45,090 nucleotides of DNA, taken from contig NZ_JACEFC010000017.1 in the NCBI RefSeq assembly GCF_014180715.1, forward strand, positions 6,706 to 51,795. The letters are read 5' to 3'. A model generated the notes under the pieces. The model saw only the letters and a program-made list of their open reading frames with translations, was not told the origin of the DNA and did not search any database. The translations under genes and the position numbers were made by a program. Positions 27,660 to 35,848 of the stretch are shown here, one piece after another. The stretch is from Nocardioides stalactiti (lineage in GTDB: Bacteria > Actinomycetota > Actinomycetes > Propionibacteriales > Nocardioidaceae). Position 1 is the stretch's first letter, and each line of letters begins with the position of its first letter.

Positions 27660-28493
27660 ATGCCTTCAGTCCTCATCACCGGCGCCTCTCGCGGCATCGG
27701 CCGCACTACCGCTCTCCGCCTGGCCGCGTCCGGTTGGGACGTCTACGCCGGCGTACGACGGACCGAGGACGGCGACGAGCTGCGCAAGGAGAGCTCGAGG
27801 ATCACCCCGGTCGTCGTGGACGTCACGGACGCGGAGCAGGTCGCGGCTCTCGCCGCGCAGGTGCCCACCCTGGACGCACTGGTCAACAACGCTGGTGTCG
27901 CGGTCATGGGCCCGCTGGAGGGCCTGCCGATCGAGGACGTACGACGGCAGCTGGAGATCAACGTCATCGGCCAGGTCGCGGTGACCCAGGCTCTGCTTCC
28001 GCGACTGCGCGCCTCACGCGGCCGGATCGTGTTCACCTCCTCGCTCAGCGGCCGCGTCGTGACGCCGCTGACGGGTGCCTACAACGCATCGAAGTTCGCG
28101 CTCGAGGCTGTCGCCGACGCGCTGCGCATGGAGCTGCGCCCGTGGGGGATCAAGGTCTCGCTCGTCGAGCCCGCCCAGGTCGCGACCGACATCTGGCACA
28201 ACGCGGCCGACGACCTCGACCAAGCAGAGGCCTCGATGACTCCCGCCGCGCGGGACCTCTACCGCGACCACTTCGCCGGCTTCCGCAAGACCATCCCGCT
28301 CTCCCAGAAGCTCGCCGCTCCGGTCGACGACGTCGCCCGGTCCATCGAGAAGGCGCTGACCGCCCGCCGCCCCCGCGCCCGGTACGTCGTCGGGATTGGC
28401 CCCCGGGCGCAGCTGGTGATGACCGGCGCCTCGCCGACGGCCGTCCAGGACGCGGTGCTCCGCAAGGCCCTGGGAGTTCCGTCGCGGCGCTGA
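27660..28493 (+). CDS. SDR family NAD(P)-dependent oxidoreductase
   Basis: A 277-aa classical short-chain dehydrogenase from ATG 27660 (MPSVLITGASRGIG). The cofactor motif TGASRGIG lies at residues 7-14, DVTDAEQ near 54, NNAG near 81, the catalytic Ser in FTSSLSG near 124, and YNASK near 141. All catalytic residues are present. Substrate cannot be told from sequence; it acts in the cytoplasm on a small alcohol or ketone. It is divergent from the secreted-protein gene at 27508, and the two promoters lie in the 150 bp between them. The frame is open further upstream, but no start there is better placed. Confidence 0.9.
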   Translation: MPSVLITGASRGIGRTTALRLAASGWDVYAGVRRTEDGDELRKESSRITPVVVDVTDAEQVAALAAQVPTLDALVNNAGVAVMGPLEGLPIEDVRRQLEINVIGQVAVTQALLPRLRASRGRIVFTSSLSGRVVTPLTGAYNASKFALEAVADALRMELRPWGIKVSLVEPAQVATDIWHNAADDLDQAEASMTPAARDLYRDHFAGFRKTIPLSQKLAAPVDDVARSIEKALTARRPRARYVVGIGPRAQLVMTGASPTAVQDAVLRKALGVPSRR

Positions 28494-28594
28494 GCGAGCT
28501 GGGCGCTTTTCTGGTTCGACGTGGCTGTCTGGTCCGTCGGGATGGCGGTGCAGAAGTAGGCTCCGGCGTACGACGGCAGGACCGGTACGACGCG

Positions 28595-29452
28595 CTACGC
28601 CGAGGCCGTCGTGAGGCTGGCGACGATGTTGGCGAAGATCGCGTCCCGGACCTCCGGGGCCTGACCGAGCTGACGGGCCCGGCGAGCGGCGAGCGCGAGG
28701 CGGTCGGCGACCTCGTTGAGCGGGTGGCCGCTGTGGCCCTTGACCCAGGTGAGGGTGACGTCGCGGTGGGGGAGGAGCTTCGCCAGCTCTGCGGCGACCA
28801 CGCCGGCGCCGAGCGGCAGGTGGCCGACGGCGCCATCCCGCTGGAGGGTCTGGACGACCTTGATCGCGTCCCGCGAGTCGACCAGCAGGTGCACTGCCTG
28901 GTCCGACGGCAGGGAGGCCAGCGCCATCTTGATCGCGCCGAGCTCGGCCGTGAGGGCGCAGGCCGGGCCGGCGAGCTTGGCCTTCGCGCGGAAGTCCCCG
29001 GTCTCGGAGACCCACGCCATCCCCATCCCGCGGCGGCCGCACGATCCGTCGGTGGCGACTGTCAACCGGCGACGGGAGGCGTCGGACACCGCCGGCGGCG
29101 TCACGAGATCCGACGCCGCGTCGTACGCCCGGACGCCGAGCGACCCGATCTGGACATAGACCCGGAGCCAACTGACGTCGACGAGAGCGGCGCGTACCGA
29201 CTGAGCCTGGTCGTCGGTGTCGAGGGTGAGGTGCAGCTCGGTCGGCTGGCCGCCCGCCTCCCCGATCGCGCGACCGATGGCGTGGGCGACGGCCTGCTCG
29301 ACAGTGCCCAGGAAGCGGTTGGCCACCGGGTCGGCGCCGTCGTCGGCGACGGCGAACGCGATCCCCTTCGGGCCGGTGGCTACCGCGACGCCGACGCGAC
29401 GAGCCGAGAAGCTGGGGTGCTTCCTGACTGCTACGCGGGCCATCGGTTCCAT
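28595..29452 (-). CDS. rnhA: Ribonuclease HI with N-terminal extension
   Basis: A 285-aa protein (ATG 29452 or 29443). The C-terminal domain has the RNase HI catalytic set: Asp in VATDGSCGRRGMG (about residue 131), Glu in TAELGAIKMAL (about 168), Asp in LLVDSRDAI (about 193) and Asp in NEVADRLALA (about 250), plus TWVKGHSGHP. It cuts the RNA strand of RNA-DNA hybrids. The first 125 residues are an extra domain (VATGPKGIAFAVADDGADP, LHLTLDTDDQAQSVRAAL) that I do not recognise and that standard RNase HI (about 155 aa) lacks. It is the last gene of a run of closely spaced minus-strand genes starting at 31853. Confidence 0.88.
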   Translation of the reverse strand: MEPMARVAVRKHPSFSARRVGVAVATGPKGIAFAVADDGADPVANRFLGTVEQAVAHAIGRAIGEAGGQPTELHLTLDTDDQAQSVRAALVDVSWLRVYVQIGSLGVRAYDAASDLVTPPAVSDASRRRLTVATDGSCGRRGMGMAWVSETGDFRAKAKLAGPACALTAELGAIKMALASLPSDQAVHLLVDSRDAIKVVQTLQRDGAVGHLPLGAGVVAAELAKLLPHRDVTLTWVKGHSGHPLNEVADRLALAARRARQLGQAPEVRDAIFANIVASLTTASA

Positions 29453-29492
29453 GGCCGGATTAGGTCACGAACCTCCGACGGAACCACGACAC

Positions 29493-29639
29493 CTACGCGC
29501 GGCTGCAGCGCTCCTCGATCGCAGCGAGGACAGCCAGCTCCTTCTTGTTCGGCTGCCCGTCGACGGCGGTGATCCGCCGTACCGCGTCGGCGACGCGCTC
29601 CGGTCGCCCTGCTCGACCTCGAGCTCGCGCCGCGATCAC
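29493..29639 (-). CDS. Small hypothetical protein, 48 aa
   Basis: GTG 29639 begins 5 bp after the stop of the upstream gene, and the frame ends at TAG 29493. The product is helical and well formed: AVRRITAVDGQPNKKELAV, then LAAIEERCSRA. Codon use matches its neighbours, while the competing frames here are Arg/Ser-rich shadows. Position in the minus-strand run supports translation by coupling. No family recognised. Confidence 0.55.
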   Translation of the reverse strand: MIAARARGRAGRPERVADAVRRITAVDGQPNKKELAVLAAIEERCSRA

Positions 29640-29644
29640 GCCGG

Positions 29645-30193
29645 CTAGTGCTCCGGCTCCGCGTCCACGAGCGTGCAGAACAGCAGGCAGTGCTCGTCGT
29701 CGGCATCCACGGTCGTCATACTCGCTTCCTCGAGGTCGACCGCGTCGCCTGGGTTGCCGGTCACGTAGACGATGCGCTCGACGTGCCAGCGGTGATCAGT
29801 GCCGTGCAGCTCGGCTGCGCGATGGGTCCAGGACGACGTCGGCCAGCCGTTGAGGCTGAGGCTCAGGTCGACAGAGACGAGGTCACCGGTCGAGAAGTCG
29901 CCGGCGGTCTCGCCGGGTCGAATCCACCGCAATGCCCGCAGAGCGCCCAGGTCGAGCACGACGGCATCGGTCGCGTCCAACACCCGAGCGATGGCGCGAT
30001 AGCGGTTGCCTTCGATGTGCTCGACCCGCGGGCTGCTGTCGGGTTCGACGCTGGTCGGCGTCGAACGCTGAACGAACTCCACGGACGCCACGAGCTCGCC
30101 ACCGACGCGGACCGGCCAGTACTGCCCGTCCCAGACCTGCCACCCCTCATACATCAGGACGACAGTGCCCGCCGGGACCTCGGGTCGGCTCAT
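29645..30193 (-). CDS. Hypothetical protein
   Basis: A 182-aa protein from ATG 30193, which has GGAG seven bases upstream; an in-frame GTG lies at 30199. It starts MSRPEVPAGTVVLMYEGWQV and is beta-rich throughout (YWPVRVGGELVASVEFVQ, DATDAVVLDLGALRALRWI, DLVSVDLSLSLNGWP), ending in an acidic tail. No signal peptide, transmembrane segment or known motif. It is 17 bp after the preceding small gene and 5 bp before the next. Probably cytoplasmic. Function unknown. Confidence 0.65.
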   Translation of the reverse strand: MSRPEVPAGTVVLMYEGWQVWDGQYWPVRVGGELVASVEFVQRSTPTSVEPDSSPRVEHIEGNRYRAIARVLDATDAVVLDLGALRALRWIRPGETAGDFSTGDLVSVDLSLSLNGWPTSSWTHRAAELHGTDHRWHVERIVYVTGNPGDAVDLEEASMTTVDADDEHCLLFCTLVDAEPEH

Positions 30194-30210
30194 GCTCACA
30201 CTCCACGATG

Positions 30211-30507
30211 CTAGGTGGACGGCCGACCGTACCGACTGCGCAAGCGCTGTTGGTCCTCAACGGAGAACCGATGGAACTCGCGATCGCTCACGGTGAACAC
30301 GTACAGCTCCTCGGCCGCGGCGCCGACGGCCCAGTCCATCAGGTCGTCGAAGGTCCCGAAGCGAAATTCAGATCGCTCTTCGTGGGCGTACTCCACGGTG
30401 CAGGACCAGGTTGGATCCGGCGAGAGGTCGGGGAGGTCGAGGTCAGCGAGCTCGGCCGGGTCCGCCGGCTGGAACCACGCTCGCCCGACGAGCAGGGTGC
30501 CTACCAA
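30211..30507 (-). CDS. Hypothetical protein, TTG start
   Basis: The frame is open back to 30639, but that part overlaps the lipoprotein gene and looks antisense. The first start after the lipoprotein stop is TTG 30507, giving 98 aa (LVGTLLVGRAWFQPADPAEL). An AGGAAGGGA sequence lies upstream, separated by a run of eight C (minus strand). The product is acidic and aromatic-rich (FRFGTFDDLMDWAVGAAAEE, LYVFTVSDREFHRFSVED). No family recognised. The homopolymer between ribosome binding site and start is unusual. Confidence 0.6.
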   Translation of the reverse strand: MVGTLLVGRAWFQPADPAELADLDLPDLSPDPTWSCTVEYAHEERSEFRFGTFDDLMDWAVGAAAEELYVFTVSDREFHRFSVEDQQRLRSRYGRPST

Positions 30508-30536
30508 GGGGGGGGTGGTCCCTTCCTCTGTCGGTC

Positions 30537-31241
30537 CTAGAACTGACCGTCCAGCTCGGCCTCGACCTGCTGGAGTGATCGGCGCCGCCAACTGGTGGTG
30601 CCAGCGGCGTCCGGGAAGGAGAGCGCCTGCGGGTGCCATCCCGACAACAGGACGGCGTCGGACGGCACGCCCCGGCGCAGTCCGATGACGTCGATGCCTG
30701 GAGCCTTGTCGGGGATGAACATGGGGCCGGCCATCACGACGACCGGCGTTCCAGCGGGGATCGCCTTCGCGAACTCGGCGACCGGTGTGACGGTGGAGGG
30801 TCCGCCGTCGTCGGGCACCCCCTCCTGCTCGGCCCCGCGGGACAGGGCGAGGTAGAGGTAGCCGTCGTCGTCAGCGGCGGACCCGTCGTCCTTCCACAGG
30901 TGCGTCACCTCCACCTGCATCACGACGGAGTAGTCGCGGATGTCGTAGCCCTCCTGGTCGCTTCCGCGTTCCAGCACCTCATATCCGTCGGTGAAGCCGA
31001 CGACCTTGCCCGATGCGACGACGGCGCGATCGCGGGCCATCTCGCTCGGGCTGCCGTACACGAAGGCGTTGCCCTCGCCGCCGGCTCGCTCGAAGACCGA
31101 TGTGTCGACTGGGTCCTGGGTCGGAGCAACGGTGTCTCTCGCTGGCGACGAGTGAGTGGACATCTCGCCTGAGCAGGCTGACGCCCCCAGCAGGAGTGCC
31201 GTGCCCACCACGAAGGCGGCAGCATCTTGTCGTCGCGCCAT
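30537..31241 (-). CDS. Lipoprotein, unknown function
   Basis: A 234-aa precursor from ATG 31241. Residues 1-23 are a lipoprotein signal with lipobox GASAC, so the mature protein should start at Cys23 and be anchored on the outer face of the membrane. The mature part has a Ser/Thr/Pro linker and a beta-rich domain (VVASGKVVGFTDGYEVLERG, DYSVVMQVEVTHLWKDDGS, PAGTPVVVMAGPMFIPDK). It lies 24 bp after the secreted metalloprotease gene and is likely co-transcribed with it. I do not recognise a family. Confidence 0.75.
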   Translation of the reverse strand: MARRQDAAAFVVGTALLLGASACSGEMSTHSSPARDTVAPTQDPVDTSVFERAGGEGNAFVYGSPSEMARDRAVVASGKVVGFTDGYEVLERGSDQEGYDIRDYSVVMQVEVTHLWKDDGSAADDDGYLYLALSRGAEQEGVPDDGGPSTVTPVAEFAKAIPAGTPVVVMAGPMFIPDKAPGIDVIGLRRGVPSDAVLLSGWHPQALSFPDAAGTTSWRRRSLQQVEAELDGQF

Positions 31242-31265
31242 GTCGATCGCCTCGTTCTCGAGATC

Positions 31266-31853
31266 TCAGAAGTGCCGGTTGAAGTGGAAGTTGATGTGGT
31301 GACGCCCGTAGGACTTCGTCCATTCCTCGCCGCCGTCCCACAGACCTGAGCGCATGCAGCTGTGTCCCGGGGCGTCCGGGTTGGCAATGCCTTGGCCGTA
31401 GTGGCTGGCTGAGGCGGTGTGCCCAAGCTCGTGGCAGGTCGCATGCCGTACCTCGGCTGGCGGGCTGTCGGCGTAGTCCTGGATCAGGCCGTAGTCGATG
31501 CGTACGCGGAACTGGTCGCATCGACCGTTGTCGTTGTAGTTCAGGCAGTCGGCCCAGCCGTCGGCGTAGCCGTCGATCGAGCGCTGCTGCCACCGGACGT
31601 CGGACTGGTCGGTGCAACCGGCCCCGTGGAAGTCGGTCGTGACGGCCGTCTGGTTCTCGAGCGTGCCCTCGGACCAGTGAATGCGCTCGGCGACGATGTT
31701 GTTGGGCGCGTGCGTCTCGCCGAAGCAGTAGGTGTGTGCGCCGCCGTCCGGCAAGGGATCGAAGTCGACATCGGCGTGAGCTGCGTTGATGGCTCCCAGC
31801 GAGACTGCGCACAGGTTGGCAGCGACGATCACGCCCATTGAGCTTCTTCTCAC
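31266..31853 (-). CDS. Secreted HExxH metalloprotease
   Basis: The start is GTG 31853, downstream of the shared promoter/leader; the frame is open much further but only as shadow. The 195-aa precursor has a signal peptide (MRRSSMGVIVAANLCAVSL, ending near AHA). The mature part contains RHATCHELGHTASASHYG (about residues 132-149), a HExxHxxxxxH zinc site with metzincin spacing; the usual Gly is replaced by Ser. Six or more cysteines (CFGE, CTDQ, CLNY, CDQF, TCHE, CMRS) suggest disulfides in an exported enzyme. It resembles small secreted actinobacterial proteases in size. Substrate is unknown. It heads a minus-strand run that includes a lipoprotein. Confidence 0.8.
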   Translation of the reverse strand: MRRSSMGVIVAANLCAVSLGAINAAHADVDFDPLPDGGAHTYCFGETHAPNNIVAERIHWSEGTLENQTAVTTDFHGAGCTDQSDVRWQQRSIDGYADGWADCLNYNDNGRCDQFRVRIDYGLIQDYADSPPAEVRHATCHELGHTASASHYGQGIANPDAPGHSCMRSGLWDGGEEWTKSYGRHHINFHFNRHF

Positions 31854-31879
31854 CAATCCCCCCGGACGGACCTGCCAAT

Positions 31880-31927
31880 AATTCAGATTGGGACATTGAT
31901 TCTCGAGTGAGATGTTGGGGAAGTCAA
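31880..31927 (-). promoter_or_regulatory. Shared promoter/leader element, copy 2
   Basis: TTGACT (31927-31922), 17 bp, GAGAAT (31904-31899), 4 bp, GTCCCAATCTGAATT (31894-31880), then 26 bp to GTG 31853. The -35 box begins only 6 bp after the stop of the upstream phosphodiesterase-like gene, so the element is compact and separates two transcription units on the same strand. Confidence 0.75.
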
Positions 31928-31933
31928 GGGGGA

Positions 31934-32578
31934 CTACGCCGGCGCGACGTCGACGACGTACGCGTCGTGGTCCGACAGCATCGACCGGCCAGCCTGCGCA
32001 CGAACCCGATCGGCGGACCGGACGGTCCAGTGGTCCGGTACGGCGATGTGGTCGATCGACTGGTCGTTGTGGTCCTGGTTGCTGAGCTCGTCGGTCGCGA
32101 TGGTGAGTCGCAGCTGCCGGGCCGCGGTGCGAAGCAGGGTGCGGCTGGCGGGGGAGACGGCGTACCCCTTCGGAGCGAACGACGTGTTCCAGTCGCCTCC
32201 CCAGATATCGGGCGCTCCTTCGAGGACGACGTTGTCGATGGCGTACGCCGTCTTTGCGGGGCCGGCGTCGCCGCCCCACGGGAAGTAGCCGGCGCAGCCA
32301 CGCCACGGCAGCACGGACGAGCACACCCGGATCCCGTCGACGATCGCGAGCGCTGACGCCGGATGCGGGTCCGGGAGGTGCCACAGGTCGCGGGCATAGA
32401 TCGCCGCCCAGGACTGGCCGCGCGCCATCTTGTGGAAGGTGTGGTGTCCGACCATCCCCGGGAGCTCGAGGTCGGGATGGACCTCGGTGAGGAGCAGTAC
32501 GTCGCAGGCCAGCCCCTCGAGGAACTCGCGATGGCGCGCCGTACCGCGTGCGTCGAGGTTCCAGGTGCCGATCCGCAT
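31934..32578 (-). CDS. Endonuclease/exonuclease/phosphatase family protein
   Basis: A 214-aa protein from ATG 32578 (MRIGTWNLDARGT); the frame continues upstream without a better start. Family motifs: Asn in GTWNL (residue 7), Glu in LLLTEVHP (about 34), GGDWNTSF (about 128) and the terminal SDHDAYVVDV (about 200-210). This superfamily hydrolyses phosphodiester bonds in nucleic acids or phosphates on small molecules with a divalent metal. No signal peptide is present, so it is cytoplasmic. Substrate cannot be decided from sequence. It stands alone, just upstream of the metalloprotease promoter. Confidence 0.82.
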   Translation of the reverse strand: MRIGTWNLDARGTARHREFLEGLACDVLLLTEVHPDLELPGMVGHHTFHKMARGQSWAAIYARDLWHLPDPHPASALAIVDGIRVCSSVLPWRGCAGYFPWGGDAGPAKTAYAIDNVVLEGAPDIWGGDWNTSFAPKGYAVSPASRTLLRTAARQLRLTIATDELSNQDHNDQSIDHIAVPDHWTVRSADRVRAQAGRSMLSDHDAYVVDVAPA

Positions 32579-32674
32579 GCGCACAGCATGGCGGTGTCGT
32601 CCGACGTTTCCGGCGTTTGTGTCGGCTGCTCGGGCTAGCGTGATGCCCATGCACATCGCTTGTCGGCCGCCCGA

Positions 32675-32725
32675 GCTACCGCGGCGGTAGCGACCTCCCC
32701 GCAATCCCGCGGGATGGACGCTGCC
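32675..32725 (+). promoter_or_regulatory. Structured leader candidate before the 107-aa gene
   Basis: GCTACCGC (32675-32682) and GCGGTAGC (32684-32691) form a palindrome. ATCCCGCGGGAT (32704-32715) is a perfect 12-bp palindrome. GGTAGCG (32686-32692) can alternatively pair with CGCTGCC (32719-32725), enclosing it. These mutually exclusive pairings lie 20-75 bases before ATG 32748. The region also lies between divergent genes, so operator sites are equally possible. Confidence 0.35.
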
Positions 32726-32747
32726 GCAGGAGACCTCGGAGCGTCAC

Positions 32748-33071
32748 ATGTCCCGTACCGACAAGACCCAGCCCTTCCGCGTCCGCCTGTGGGACGGCAC
32801 CCTCTCGCGCGTCGCCGTGCATGACCACAGTGACGGCGTCTGCGACCTGCCCGCGACGATGCGGGACGACCTCGCGCAGTGGTCGACGCCCGGGGCGATC
32901 GGCACCTCGTGTCACTGGGAGCTGCACTGGACCGGCGTCGGTGTCTGCCCCTGCTCGCTCTGCCACGACGGTGCCGAGCGGCGTGCTGAGCGGCGGGCGG
33001 ACCGTCGGCGTGCTCGGCTGGATGCTGCCGAGGCGGTGAAGCTCGCGCGTGCGGGGTGGCGCGAGATGTGA
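32748..33071 (+). CDS. Hypothetical protein, 107 aa
   Basis: Starts at ATG 32748 with GGAG seven bases upstream. The N-terminal half is beta-rich (FRVRLWDGTLSRVAVHDHSD), followed by WELHWTGVGVCPCSLCHDG, whose CxCxxC could bind metal, and a basic C-terminal helix (AERRAERRADRRRARLDAAE). No known family, signal peptide or membrane segment. The basic helix suggests RNA or DNA contact. It is divergent from the phosphodiesterase-like gene and has a potentially structured leader. Confidence 0.65.
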   Translation: MSRTDKTQPFRVRLWDGTLSRVAVHDHSDGVCDLPATMRDDLAQWSTPGAIGTSCHWELHWTGVGVCPCSLCHDGAERRAERRADRRRARLDAAEAVKLARAGWREM

Positions 33072-33124
33072 CACGCGGACCCGCGGTCACGTGGACCGTC
33101 GCTTTCCCTCCGACGTTAGGTCGC

Positions 33125-34360
33125 CTACGCCTGTTCGACCTCGGCCAACCGTGGAAGCGATCGGACGTCCGCGCTGCTGAGAAGGACTCCGGCTGCGACG
33201 GCGACGACCGCAGTGAGTGACGCGAGCGTGGGGCTCGAGCCCGCGTTCTCGACCATCAGCCCGGCGAGCAGGATGCCCCACGGGACGGCGATGCCTGTCG
33301 CGAGCTCGTCCGCAGCGAACACGCGGCCCTGGAGGTGAGCTGGAGTGACGACGGCGAGATCCGACACGGTCGCGGCGTTCGACGCGGGCGCGGAAAGCGA
33401 TCCGACGACGACCGCGGCAAGGATCAGTGGTGGGTGATCGATCGCCAGGTTGATCGCAGTCATCGTGGCCACGGTGAGACACACAGACGTCGACGCCAGC
33501 CGCCCGATAGTCATGCGGGCGACAAGATGAGGCGCGAGGAGACTTCCGGCGAGCAGCCCGATCCCCGCCGCTGCTGGATAGAGGCTGATCAGCCAGTACG
33601 GATGATCGTCGCGTTGGAGGATGACGATCATTGCGAACGTGAAGGCGTTGAGGCCGAAGTTCACCAGCCCGTGGCTGATGACGATCGCCAGGAAGGCCCG
33701 TTGTCCGCGGAGGTAGCGGAATCCTGCGCTCAACGCCTTCCGATAGACCTCCGGGCGCGCGGCATCAGGCCGAGCGAGCGGCGTACGGATCAGTGCGATG
33801 CCGATGATCGCGACGGCGAAGCTCGCAGCGTTGATCCACAAGGGGAGTGGCAGGGCGAGGCTCAACAACAGGGCTCCGAGCGGCGCCCCAGCCAGGTCGG
33901 CAGCTGCGCCGCGCCCCTCGATCACAGCGACGGCTGTCGGCAGCTGCTCCTGCCGGACCAATGTCTTGAGCGCACCGGCCTCAGCGGTGCGGTACAGGGC
34001 GGTCGCGGCGCCGCCGGCAAGGCTGAGGGCGGCAAGGGCGGCCACGTCGAACCACCCGAGGGTCACCAAGATCGCGAGCATTGACCAGGTGACCCATCGG
34101 GTCACTTGGCCGACGAGCATCGCGGCGCGCCTGCTGTGCCCATCGACCAGGTTGCCGACGAACGCCAGAGCAGTCAGGTTGCCGATCATCCCCGCCGTGG
34201 CCACGACGCCAGCGGCGAACGCGGACTCGGTCATCGCAAGGACGATCAGGGGAAGAGCGAACGACGCCGCAGCTCCGCCGATCGTGCTCACGGTCTCGCC
34301 GATCGTTAGGCAGAGGTAGTCGCGCTGTCTCCACAGCGGATGTGCGTTGTCCGAGCTCAT
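33125..34360 (-). CDS. MFS transporter
   Basis: A 411-aa polytopic protein from ATG 34360, which overlaps the stop of the lipoprotein gene by 4 bp (ATGA); the upstream extension of the frame is antisense to that gene. About twelve hydrophobic segments are visible, for example GGAAASFALPLIVLAMT, ATAGMIGNLTALAFVG, GLVNFGLNAFTFAMIVI and AAAGIGLLAGSLL. The loop GNLVDGHSRRAAML corresponds to the MFS motif A region. It resembles macrolide-type or Bcr-like exporters. It is the last gene of the operon starting at 36625, so it may export or clear a product linked to the cell-wall proteins there. Substrate unknown. Confidence 0.82.
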   Translation of the reverse strand: MSSDNAHPLWRQRDYLCLTIGETVSTIGGAAASFALPLIVLAMTESAFAAGVVATAGMIGNLTALAFVGNLVDGHSRRAAMLVGQVTRWVTWSMLAILVTLGWFDVAALAALSLAGGAATALYRTAEAGALKTLVRQEQLPTAVAVIEGRGAAADLAGAPLGALLLSLALPLPLWINAASFAVAIIGIALIRTPLARPDAARPEVYRKALSAGFRYLRGQRAFLAIVISHGLVNFGLNAFTFAMIVILQRDDHPYWLISLYPAAAGIGLLAGSLLAPHLVARMTIGRLASTSVCLTVATMTAINLAIDHPPLILAAVVVGSLSAPASNAATVSDLAVVTPAHLQGRVFAADELATGIAVPWGILLAGLMVENAGSSPTLASLTAVVAVAAGVLLSSADVRSLPRLAEVEQA

Positions 34361-35163
34361 CCGACCTGGTTGAAGGTGACCCGTGCCATCCGGTGGTCCG
34401 TCTTCGGCCAGGGGATCGCCAGCGCACAGAGATCGGGAGTCTTCCCGCAGTCGATCAGCTCGTTGTCGGAGCGCTGGAACAGCCGGTAGACGACGATCTC
34501 CCGCGTCCACTCGCCAGCGCTGTCTGCTCGGACGCGGGTGCCGTAGGCGTAGAGACAGTCTCCGCCGTCGACGTTCGGTGAGTCGGCTGGTGGCGCTGCT
34601 GGACACTGGACGACGACCGCTCTGGCTCCGGGCGGGAACCCGGCGCCTTTCACGGTCGCGCTACCGCGGTTGCCTCGGTCCGGGAGGTCCAGACGTTGGA
34701 TCGTCAACTGCGGTGCCTGCTCGGCCACGGCCCCCGGCCCCCACTCGATGGATGTGGTCGTCACGACGCCCGCCGGATCGATGAGCGCGAGCTGACACCC
34801 GTCGGCGATGCAATCGACCTCACGGCGTCCGTCCACCCCGATCACGGACCGAAGGTCGAACTCGGTCGAGAACCTGCCCCGGGCGTCGCTCTGGACTGCT
34901 GTCGACGCCGCGGACACGTCGCACTCGTCAGGCACCTCCTTGGGAGCCGTGGAGAAGGTGGTGCACTGGGCCACCTCGTAGAAGGTGCGGGGTTCGGCGC
35001 CGGTGACCTTGACGCTCACCGGACCGGGCAGGACCTCCGCGTCGAGTGAGAGAACCGGCCCGCTGGGGACAGGGGCCGTGGCCGGAGGGGCGCTGCAGGC
35101 TGCAAGGGCGGCGACCATCGCGAAGGGCCCCGCGAGGTCTCGGGTGATGCGGGTCTTAGGCAC
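34357..35163 (-). CDS. Lipoprotein with neocarzinostatin-like domains
   Basis: A 268-aa precursor from GTG 35163, 3 bp after the amidase stop. Residues 1-23 form a lipoprotein signal with lipobox ALAAC. The mature part contains SVKVTGAEPRTFYEVAQC and SATVKGAGFPPGARAVVVQC, two segments of the pattern seen in actinobacterial neocarzinostatin-type beta-sandwiches, with paired cysteines (CDVS, CIADGC, CPAAPP, CLYA). In that family the fold binds small hydrophobic molecules or serves as a cell-surface module. Here it is encoded with a secreted amidase and an exporter. The domain call is moderate. Confidence 0.65.
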   Translation of the reverse strand: MPKTRITRDLAGPFAMVAALAACSAPPATAPVPSGPVLSLDAEVLPGPVSVKVTGAEPRTFYEVAQCTTFSTAPKEVPDECDVSAASTAVQSDARGRFSTEFDLRSVIGVDGRREVDCIADGCQLALIDPAGVVTTTSIEWGPGAVAEQAPQLTIQRLDLPDRGNRGSATVKGAGFPPGARAVVVQCPAAPPADSPNVDGGDCLYAYGTRVRADSAGEWTREIVVYRLFQRSDNELIDCGKTPDLCALAIPWPKTDHRMARVTFNQVG

Positions 35164-35166
35164 CGG

Positions 35167-35847
35167 TCAGTACCCGAAGAACTCGTCGACGGTCCCACCG
35201 ATCCGATAGCTCCAGCTGGTCTCCTTGCGGATCCAGTCGACCCCCTTCTGCCAGGTGTGGAACTCCGCCTCCAGGTAGCACGAGGGGGCGTCGGGAAGGG
35301 AGAGCTCCCCGAGGTCGTCGCGCTTGACCGGGTCATCGTCGGTGCCGGGGCTGTCGGCACCGACCTTCCGCTGCAGGATCCGCGCGCAGCGCTCGTCGCC
35401 GCTTCCTTCATACAGCGCCTTCGTCCCATGGGCACCCGCGTTGGTGTTCGAGCAGGTCTCGTTCGAGGCATTGGTGTGAAGCGGCACGTGGAGGTCGGCG
35501 CCCCACTCGTTCGAGTTCTCGACGTTCTCGTTGAGAGTGCCGCGCCCCTTGCTGACGTAGTAGAAGCGCTCGAGCAGATTGCGCCCCGCTCCGTCGCCTG
35601 CCACCGCGGCATTCGCGATCTTGTTGGAGGCCCCGTTTTCCCAGTAGCCGTCGCAGCCCGAGTTGCTGATGCAGTCACCGCCCGGGATGTCGTCGTTCCC
35701 GTCATGGCACGCAACCGAGAGATAGACCTTCTTGCCGTTCCAGTACGTCGGCAGATACTCCGTGTCGGCGTGAGCATCGCCGGCCGACACGACGGGCAGG
35801 GCGGTCGCGAGGAGGGCGACTGCGGGAAGGGTCTTGATGAGGCTCAC
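35167..35847 (-). CDS. Secreted N-acetylmuramoyl-L-alanine amidase (Amidase_3-like)
   Basis: A 226-aa precursor from GTG 35847, one base after the upstream stop. A signal peptide (SLIKTLPAVALLATALPVV, ending near AHA) is followed by KVYLSVACHDGNDDIPGG, which holds a likely first zinc ligand, WGADLHVPLHTNASN (second His, about residue 125), and CYLEAEFHTWQKGVDWI (catalytic Glu near 190). This is the pattern of zinc amidases that cut the stem peptide from peptidoglycan. Several cysteines suggest disulfides. Context: a GerMN-like secreted protein, a lipoprotein and an exporter in the same operon, pointing to envelope remodelling. Confidence 0.75.
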   Translation of the reverse strand: MSLIKTLPAVALLATALPVVSAGDAHADTEYLPTYWNGKKVYLSVACHDGNDDIPGGDCISNSGCDGYWENGASNKIANAAVAGDGAGRNLLERFYYVSKGRGTLNENVENSNEWGADLHVPLHTNASNETCSNTNAGAHGTKALYEGSGDERCARILQRKVGADSPGTDDDPVKRDDLGELSLPDAPSCYLEAEFHTWQKGVDWIRKETSWSYRIGGTVDEFFGY

Positions 35848-35848
35848 G

